DNA from: an uncultured Alphaproteobacteria bacterium
Lineage (GTDB): Bacteria; Pseudomonadota; Alphaproteobacteria; Micropepsales; Micropepsaceae
Direction: 5' to 3'
Assembly (NCBI GenBank): GCA_903862715.1
Contig: CAIOYY010000093.1
Coordinates: 1 to 58,214 of the forward strand
Length of the DNA: 58,214 nt
Shown here one piece after another: positions 53,277-58,214 of this stretch. Every line of letters begins with the position of its first letter. Positions within the stretch are counted from its first letter, which is position 1. The position numbers were made by a program, and so were the translations under genes. The notes under the pieces were generated by a model, which saw nothing but the letters and a program-made list of their open reading frames with translations, had not been told where the DNA came from and did no database searches.

Positions 53277-54173
53277 TTAGCGGATGGACGCGGCGGGCTC
53301 CAATCCGGCGGCACAACCCTGTTTTTCGACAAAGGCGGTAACGTCCTCCAGCAGCGGATTGCGGCCGCGAAACGGCCAGATCATCGATAGAATGATACCG
53401 ATATGACCCGTGCCCTCGTAATGGGCGGTTTCGGCCTTATTGCCCAATGCTTCAAGGCGCGCGGCCATGGCGTCGCTGTTGCGCGGTAAAACCGTCCTAT
53501 CCTCGGTTCCCGTTACCAGAAGCATCGGCGGTCGCGGCCCGTCGACACGATGTATAGGCTGCGTTTCGGGCCGGTTGGCGCCGCCGAACATGGCGACAAG
53601 CGAAGGGTCTTCCAAGGACAGAAAGTCATAAGGCCCGGCAATGCCGAGAACCCCGCAGATCACCGTCAAATCAAGTCCTTCGGCACGGAGGTAATCGGGC
53701 GCGCTCGCCAGCATCACCGCATTATAGGCGCCTGCGGAATGACCGGCGACAAAGAGGCGGGAGGGATCGCCGCCATAGTCGGCGATATGGTCATGGACGA
53801 AACGAAACGCCGCCGCAGCGTCGTAAAGAAAATCTGGGTAGAGAATCTCGGGGTAGAGGCGGTAATCGGCAATGACGGCGATCATGCCCTTGGATGCGAG
53901 CGACTGGCCAACGGCTTTGTAATAGGCCTTGTCGCCGCTCTGCCAATTGCCGCCATAAAAGAACAGAACGGTGGAAACCGTGGTTTCGAGATCGTCCGGA
54001 ACATAGATATCGAGTTTGCGCCTCGGGCCCTCTCCATAGGCACGATCCTCGTAAATCGTGTATCCTCCCGTCGGAACCGCGAGGTTCACGACTGCGGAGG
54101 AACAGCCGGCGACCAGGATCGCCGCCAATCCGCCCAGCACTCTCCCTGCCTTTCTCATCGCGCGCATGGCCAT
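53277..54173 (-). CDS. Lipoprotein alpha/beta hydrolase (esterase-like)
   Basis: The 298-residue protein has a lipobox in the signal peptide (LVAGC), so it is membrane-anchored. The fold has VLFFYGGNWQSG (oxyanion), nucleophile Ser in AGHSAGAYNAVML, Asp in TGTEDRTVLP and His in EGTGHIGIIL. It resembles carboxylesterases that act on short lipids or xenobiotics. The start might be 54173 or the downstream ATG 54158. It lies between rpoE and the flavin oxidase operon, divergent from the latter. Confidence 0.85.
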   Translation of the reverse strand: MAMRAMRKAGRVLGGLAAILVAGCSSAVVNLAVPTGGYTIYEDRAYGEGPRRKLDIYVPDDLETTVSTVLFFYGGNWQSGDKAYYKAVGQSLASKGMIAVIADYRLYPEILYPDFLYDAAAAFRFVHDHIADYGGDPSRLFVAGHSAGAYNAVMLASAPDYLRAEGLDLTVICGVLGIAGPYDFLSLEDPSLVAMFGGANRPETQPIHRVDGPRPPMLLVTGTEDRTVLPRNSDAMAARLEALGNKAETAHYEGTGHIGIILSMIWPFRGRNPLLEDVTAFVEKQGCAAGLEPAASIR

Positions 54174-54189
54174 CCCAAGGCATTTCGCG

Positions 54190-54219
54190 TGATCCAGCCC
54201 ACTTCTCGGACCGTAAGAG
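54190..54219 (+). promoter_or_regulatory. RpoE-type promoter of the flavin oxidase/DUF1365/CFA operon
   Basis: TGATCC (54190-54195), an 18-base spacer and TAAGAG (54214-54219) match the RpoE consensus very well. The start codon ATG is at 54224, only five bases past the -10, so the transcript probably begins at or next to it and is leaderless. Confidence 0.8.
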
Positions 54220-54223
54220 CTGC

Positions 54224-55552
54224 ATGGCTAAAGTAGCGATCATTGGCACAGGCATTTCGGGGATGGGCGCCGCCTATCTCCTCCAGCCGCATCACGAGAT
54301 TACGGTTTACGAGAAGGCCCCCCGCATCGGGGGGCATACGCGAACGCTGACCGTGGTGCATAGCGGTACCGAGATTCCGGTGGATACCGGCTTCATCGTC
54401 TATAACGAGCGCAATTACCCGCTCCTCACCGCATTGTTCCAGCATCTCGATGTGCCCACACATAAAAGCGATATGACCTTTGCCGCGACCATTGGCGACG
54501 GCTGGCTGGAATGGGGCGCGAAGAATCTCGACACCGTGTTCGCGCAACGCCGGAACCTTGTACGTCCGCACTTTTATCGCCTGCTGCGCGATGTCATGCG
54601 TTTCAATGCCGTAGCGCTTGATACGGCTAAGAAGCATCCCCGGATCACATTACAGGACCTTATCGACCGCCTCGGCCTCGGAGACTGGTTCCGGCGCTAC
54701 TATTTGCTGCCGATGGCGGGAGCGATCTGGAGCTGCCCGCCCTCACAGATGCTGGCCTTTCCCGCGCTGGCTTTCCTGCGCTTCTTCGAAAATCACGGGC
54801 TTCTTTCGGCCAGCGGCCAGCCCCAATGGCACACCGTCACGGGCGGGGCGCAAGAATATGTGCGCCGTCTGACACGCAGTTTTTCTTCGCGCGTGCGGAC
54901 CGATTGTGGTGCCGTCGAGATAAGGCGCAGCGAACGGGGTGTCCGGGTTCGCGACAGCCGGGGCAATGAGGAACTATACGATCATGTCGTCTTCGCCAGC
55001 CACGCCGACGAAACACTGGCCCTTCTGAAGGACGCGGGAAATGACGAGCGCGCAGCTTTAAGCGCCTTCCAATATCAGGAAAACCGCGCTGTTCTCCATA
55101 AGGATTCTTCGGTGATGCCGAAGCGGAAAAAATGCTGGGCGAGCTGGGTGTATCACGCCAATGTCGAGACGAGCGAACCCGCCATTGCCGTGTCCTACTG
55201 GATGAACAAATTGCAGGGCATCGATCAACGCTTTCCGCTTTTCGTTACGCTGAACCCGAAACGCGACTTCTCGAAAACCGACGTGTTCGACGAACATGTG
55301 TTCCATCACCCGGTGTTCGATACCGCCGCGCTGGATGCACAGGTGCACATGAAGGCGCTGCAAGGACAGCGCAATACGTGGTATTGTGGCGCCTATATGC
55401 GCAACGGGTTCCACGAAGACGGCCTTTCCAGCGCGGTCGATGTCGCGCTTCGGCTTGGCGCGCGCCCTCCCTGGGACAACCGATCGACACCCATTCCACC
55501 GCGCGCGACGCCTCTTCCCACCCGCGCCGTGGAACCGACACTTATCCGCTGA
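54224..55552 (+). CDS. FAD-dependent amine-oxidase-type protein (UfaO/CFA-cluster family)
   Basis: The 442-residue flavoprotein begins MAKVAIIGTGISGMGAAYLL, the FAD-binding Rossmann motif, then EKAPRIGGHTRT. The family is NAD/FAD-binding amine-oxidase-like, commonly encoded next to CFA-type methyltransferases and DUF1365. In Rhodobacter sphaeroides a related set under RpoE control makes methylated furan fatty acids. It probably oxidises or desaturates a membrane fatty acid. The start is fixed by the Rossmann strand at residue 3; the mRNA seems to have no leader. No ribosome site is visible. Product and substrate are inferred from context. Confidence 0.85.
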   Translation: MAKVAIIGTGISGMGAAYLLQPHHEITVYEKAPRIGGHTRTLTVVHSGTEIPVDTGFIVYNERNYPLLTALFQHLDVPTHKSDMTFAATIGDGWLEWGAKNLDTVFAQRRNLVRPHFYRLLRDVMRFNAVALDTAKKHPRITLQDLIDRLGLGDWFRRYYLLPMAGAIWSCPPSQMLAFPALAFLRFFENHGLLSASGQPQWHTVTGGAQEYVRRLTRSFSSRVRTDCGAVEIRRSERGVRVRDSRGNEELYDHVVFASHADETLALLKDAGNDERAALSAFQYQENRAVLHKDSSVMPKRKKCWASWVYHANVETSEPAIAVSYWMNKLQGIDQRFPLFVTLNPKRDFSKTDVFDEHVFHHPVFDTAALDAQVHMKALQGQRNTWYCGAYMRNGFHEDGLSSAVDVALRLGARPPWDNRSTPIPPRATPLPTRAVEPTLIR

Positions 55553-55567
55553 GAAAGCTGTTCCCGT

Positions 55568-56323
55568 TTGGCCGATATCATTCCCACCATGGTCTATCAT
55601 GCGCGCACGCGGCCGCGGCGAAATGCCTTTCGCTATGGTGTCTTCTATCTTTCTCTGCCGCTAGCCGAGACCACCACGCGCTCGCGGAACATTTTATTTT
55701 CGTATGAGCGCTTCAATCTTTTGAGCTTCTTCGCGAGCGATCACGGTGACGGACAAGCGCCGCTCGATAGCTGGATACGCAATCTTCTTTTCCAGTGGCG
55801 CATACCGCAAGCGGATGGTGAGATCACGCTTCTGACCCTCCCGCGCATTCTCGGCTACGTCTTCAATCCGATCAGTCTCTGGTTCTGCCGCGACCGGGAA
55901 GGAAAATTGCGGGCTGTTCTGGCGGAAGTGAACAACACCTTCGGTGAACGGCATTGCTATCTCTGCGCCCATAGCGACCGGCGGGAGATAATGCCGAACG
56001 ACACATTGACAGCGGAGAAAGTATTTCATGTCTCACCTTTCATAAAGGTCGAGGGCCAGTACCGGTTTCGTTTTTTCCTGTCCGCGGAACGGCTTGCGGT
56101 TCAGATCGACCTGCATGACGCGAACGGGCTCACCCTGTCGACCGGCATGGCGGGAAAACCCCTGCCCCTCACCGCCGGCCGCACGCTGTATTATTTCTTT
56201 CGTTATCCGCTCGTTACGCTAAAGATTATGGCGCTCATTCATTATCAGGCCGTCAAACTTTTTCTGAAGGGCGTACGTCACCAGCCAAAACCTCCCCCTC
56301 CTATCGCGGATGTTTCCCAATGA
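55568..56323 (+). CDS. DUF1365 protein
   Basis: The 251-residue protein has the DUF1365 pattern: VYHARTRPRRNAFRYGVFYLSLPL, LTLPRILGYVFNPISLWFCRDREGKLRAVLAEVNNTFGERHCYL. The family is nearly always next to flavin oxidase and CFA-type genes, with no proven activity. The start is TTG 55568 with GAGAAAG upstream, or ATG 55589. Its stop overlaps the CFA start by 4 bases (ATGA), so they are coupled. Confidence 0.87.
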   Translation: MADIIPTMVYHARTRPRRNAFRYGVFYLSLPLAETTTRSRNILFSYERFNLLSFFASDHGDGQAPLDSWIRNLLFQWRIPQADGEITLLTLPRILGYVFNPISLWFCRDREGKLRAVLAEVNNTFGERHCYLCAHSDRREIMPNDTLTAEKVFHVSPFIKVEGQYRFRFFLSAERLAVQIDLHDANGLTLSTGMAGKPLPLTAGRTLYYFFRYPLVTLKIMALIHYQAVKLFLKGVRHQPKPPPPIADVSQ

Positions 56324-57492
56324 AACTTATTCCGGATTCTCTCATTTCTCGCCGCTGGTTCGATGCGCTCTCCACGCTCGAATTTGGTTCGCTGAAATTC
56401 GTGACTCCCGATGGGGAAGTCCATTTCTTTCAGGGGCGGCAACCGGGCGCGAAGGCGGATTTTCATATCCGTGACTGGGACGTGATCCGCAACGCGGCGG
56501 CGCGCGGCGATATCGGGCTTGGCGAGGACTATATCGACGGCGCTTGGGAAACGAGCGACATCGAGGCGCTGTTCAGCCTGTTCCTTGAAAACATGGACAG
56601 TTTCGACGGGTTCGCGCATGGGAGCCTCCTGAACCGCGCGGGATTTGTTCTGATGAACGCGCTCATCCGGCGTAACAGCGTGGCCGGAAGCCAGCGCAAC
56701 ATCAAAGCGCATTACGACGTCGGCAATGATTTTTACCGTCTGTGGCTCGACGAGACGATGACCTATTCCTCGGCGCTTTATGGCGACGGCGGCGATATGG
56801 AGCTGTCTGCGGCGCAGCGGCGCAAATATGGACGCATTCTCGACCGTTTTGATACGAAGCGCGCTTCCGTGCTCGAGATCGGCTGCGGCTGGGGCGGATT
56901 TGCCGAAAGCGCCGCCAATGCGGGCCATGATGTGACCGCCATCACGGTATCGCCCTCACAGCATAAATTCGCCACCGACCGCCTGAAGGGCGACGCCGAT
57001 ATTCGCCTCGAGGATTATCGGCGCACCAAAGGTACATTTGACCGGATCGCCTCGATCGAGATGCTGGAAGCAGTGGGCGAACGCTATTGGCCGAATTATT
57101 TTCACGTCGTTTCAGAACGCCTGCGGCGCGGCGGACGCGCGCTGGTGCAGACCATCACCATCCGCGACGAACTCTTTTCGCAGTACCGGACGCGCAGCGA
57201 CTTCGTCCGCCATTATGTGTTTCCCGGCGGCATGCTGCCGTCGCTGAAGCGCATCCGTGAGGAAGCGGAACGGGCAGGCTTGCGCATTTCGGACAGTTTT
57301 TCCTTCGGCCAGGATTATGCGCGCACCCTGCGCGAATGGTCGAAGCGCCTGAAGACGCGCGAGAGTGAAGTTCTGGCGCTCGGCTATGACAGCGCCTTCC
57401 TGCGCAACTGGCATTTTTATCTCGGCATCTGCGCCGCGACCTTTGCGGTTGCACGCACCGATGTGGTTCAGGTTGAATTCGCCCACGCTTGA
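56320..57492 (+). CDS. CFA-type fatty-acyl phospholipid methyltransferase
   Basis: The 390-residue SAM-dependent enzyme has the substrate segment HYDVGNDFYRLWLDETMTYS (131-150) and SAM-binding LEIGCGWGGF (185-194), with EMLEAVGERYW near 247. It methylates an unsaturated acyl chain in membrane phospholipids to make cyclopropane or, with the FAD protein, methylated furan precursors. It shares the RpoE promoter at 54190. It ends the operon. Confidence 0.9.
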   Translation: MKLIPDSLISRRWFDALSTLEFGSLKFVTPDGEVHFFQGRQPGAKADFHIRDWDVIRNAAARGDIGLGEDYIDGAWETSDIEALFSLFLENMDSFDGFAHGSLLNRAGFVLMNALIRRNSVAGSQRNIKAHYDVGNDFYRLWLDETMTYSSALYGDGGDMELSAAQRRKYGRILDRFDTKRASVLEIGCGWGGFAESAANAGHDVTAITVSPSQHKFATDRLKGDADIRLEDYRRTKGTFDRIASIEMLEAVGERYWPNYFHVVSERLRRGGRALVQTITIRDELFSQYRTRSDFVRHYVFPGGMLPSLKRIREEAERAGLRISDSFSFGQDYARTLREWSKRLKTRESEVLALGYDSAFLRNWHFYLGICAATFAVARTDVVQVEFAHA

Positions 57493-57497
57493 TGGCG

Positions 57498-58013
57498 TCA
57501 ATGAACCAGCAAGAGGCCGGGATCAAACTGGCGATAGGTCTCGAATGATGCCGCTTGCGCGGCAATGGATTGGCGGCGCGTCGGGAAAATAAGGCCGCCG
57601 GCCGCCAGCAATTCAGCGAAGCGAGAGGCGGGCGCATGTAGGATCCGCATGGCAGCGGGCGCAAGCCACACCGTCATCCGGGCGACCGCATCGCTGCCCC
57701 TCTGCTGCTGCAAGAGACTGAGACAATCGACAAGGCAGGCCTCGTCCGCGCCGAGACGGTGACAGCCGGGCCATCGAATATCGAGCTCACCCCGACGCGA
57801 AGCGACCATGCCGCGCATAATGAGATCGAACGCCACGCTAGCGACATCGCTGAGCCCTGCGGCCCTGAAGCCTGCACGCCAATCCAGCCCGTTTCCCTCC
57901 GCCTCGCGGTAGGGCAGCACCCAGAGCCGCGCCGCCGTGGCGACGAACAATTCGGGTGTTGTGAGCGAGCACATCAAGGGCAGGCTGGAACAAGGCTGTT
58001 CGATCGTCCGCAT
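57498..58013 (-). CDS. Hypothetical protein
   Basis: The 171-residue protein is convergent with the CFA gene and ends six bases from its stop. It has no signal peptide. A cysteine-bearing stretch CLVDCLSLLQQQRGSDAVARM is visible, and hydrophobic helices are weak. No family is recognised. The codon use looks like the surrounding genes. The frame is probably real but the support is moderate. Confidence 0.5.
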   Translation of the reverse strand: MRTIEQPCSSLPLMCSLTTPELFVATAARLWVLPYREAEGNGLDWRAGFRAAGLSDVASVAFDLIMRGMVASRRGELDIRWPGCHRLGADEACLVDCLSLLQQQRGSDAVARMTVWLAPAAMRILHAPASRFAELLAAGGLIFPTRRQSIAAQAASFETYRQFDPGLLLVH

Positions 58014-58112
58014 GACATCTGGCCCGTTGGGAGCGTCGGCGAGAGAGCCGTCCGCTCGAGGTATATGAGAACCATGTTCCCCGTCAGCACCTATGGCCCA
58101 GATTTGAGGTTG

Positions 58113-58214
58113 TGATTTAAGGAGGATTTGGGTCTCGTCGTAGTGACGAAGGAACGAAGATGAGCCCTAAATCCTCAAGTACCAAAAGGCCTGCTGAGCA
58201 GGTTGTGAAAGACA
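58113..58214 (+). mobile_element. Left end of an IS3-family element, cut by the window edge
   Basis: The transposase gene start at 58160 is preceded by non-coding sequence beginning about TGATTTAAGG at 58113, typical of the left end of an IS3-type element. The terminal repeat cannot be confirmed without the right end, so the boundary is approximate. Confidence 0.55.
58160..58214 (+). CDS. IS3-family transposase OrfA, N-terminal fragment
   Basis: The visible 18 residues read MSPKSSSTKRPAEQVVKD, the typical start of the small OrfA helix-turn-helix protein of IS3-type elements (a KxPAEQVVKD pattern). GAAGGAACGAAG lies before ATG 58160. The rest lies outside the window. The adjacent hypothetical gene is transcribed in the opposite direction. 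Confidence 0.75.
   Translation, partial: MSPKSSSTKRPAEQVVKD

Noticed and set aside
1..58214. CRISPR array or prophage
   Set aside because: No regular direct repeats with spacers were seen, and no phage structural genes. The only mobile element found is the IS3-type end at the right edge.

Overview
The window looks like the chromosome of a GC-rich alphaproteobacterium. The indications are a RpoE-ChrR sigma/anti-sigma pair with TGATCC-N18-TA-type promoters, an ELM1-family protein, an ATP-grasp/alpha-E/transglutaminase set, many periplasmic catabolic transporters and a tRNA-Ile(CAU) with the TilS-type acceptor stem. The genus cannot be fixed from this sequence alone. Much of the window (about 3-45 kb) is catabolic and uptake genes in small, often divergent units; the last 10 kb is an envelope stress region. 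Layout. 1-3.2 kb: a minus-strand operon of a 2OG-Fe(II) oxygenase, an unrecognised 635-residue protein and an ELM1-family protein cut by the window edge. 3.3-6.6 kb: a D-2-hydroxyacid dehydrogenase, a Rieske oxygenase and a divergent IclR regulator with a clear double inverted repeat between the last two. 6.6-8.2 kb: a TsdA-like diheme cytochrome c divergent from an exported DsrE-like protein, suggesting sulfur chemistry. 8.2-14 kb: a drug-type MFS exporter, three DUF6152-like exported paralogues (two long, one short) and a lone ModA-like binding protein. 14-17.6 kb: two 4,5-dihydroxyphthalate-decarboxylase-like proteins flanking a DASS-type anion transporter. 17.6-21.3 kb: a gene of unknown function and an operon of two alpha/beta hydrolases and a luciferase-like monooxygenase. 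21.5-32.8 kb: a long plus-strand cluster with an orphan EutA-like ASKHA ATPase carrying His-rich tails, a fused ABC permease, its ATPase, a double cupin, a GNAT acetyltransferase, three tandem paralogous binding proteins (the third broken by a TAG codon), a Tat-exported hydrolase and a small membrane protein. No ethanolamine ammonia-lyase subunit genes are present. This is the best candidate for an undescribed system. 32.8-37.5 kb: a sulfatase, tRNA-Ile(CAU), a SIMPL protein and an exported M3 peptidase. 37.6-44.4 kb: a second ABC importer followed by two MmgE/PrpD-family proteins. 44.4-47.9 kb: a TonB-dependent receptor lacking a signal peptide and an OmpA-type porin with a 24-proline linker. 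48-51.4 kb: transglutaminase, alpha-E and circularly permuted ATP-grasp genes, the last split by a one-base frameshift. 51.5-57.5 kb: DUF2177, chrR, rpoE, a lipoprotein esterase, then a flavin oxidase/DUF1365/CFA-methyltransferase operon. Both rpoE and the flavin oxidase operon carry TGATCC-N18-TA promoters, so this block is probably one RpoE-controlled lipid-modification and oxidative-stress unit. The window ends inside an IS3-family element. How the genes work together: the two ABC clusters and the DASS/decarboxylase group look like three separate routes for importing and degrading organic acids or aromatic compounds, with oxygenases, hydrolases, dehydrogenases and MmgE/PrpD lyases downstream. 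Substrates are not determinable from sequence alone. All product names rest on motif and family recognition by eye; no database search was run.
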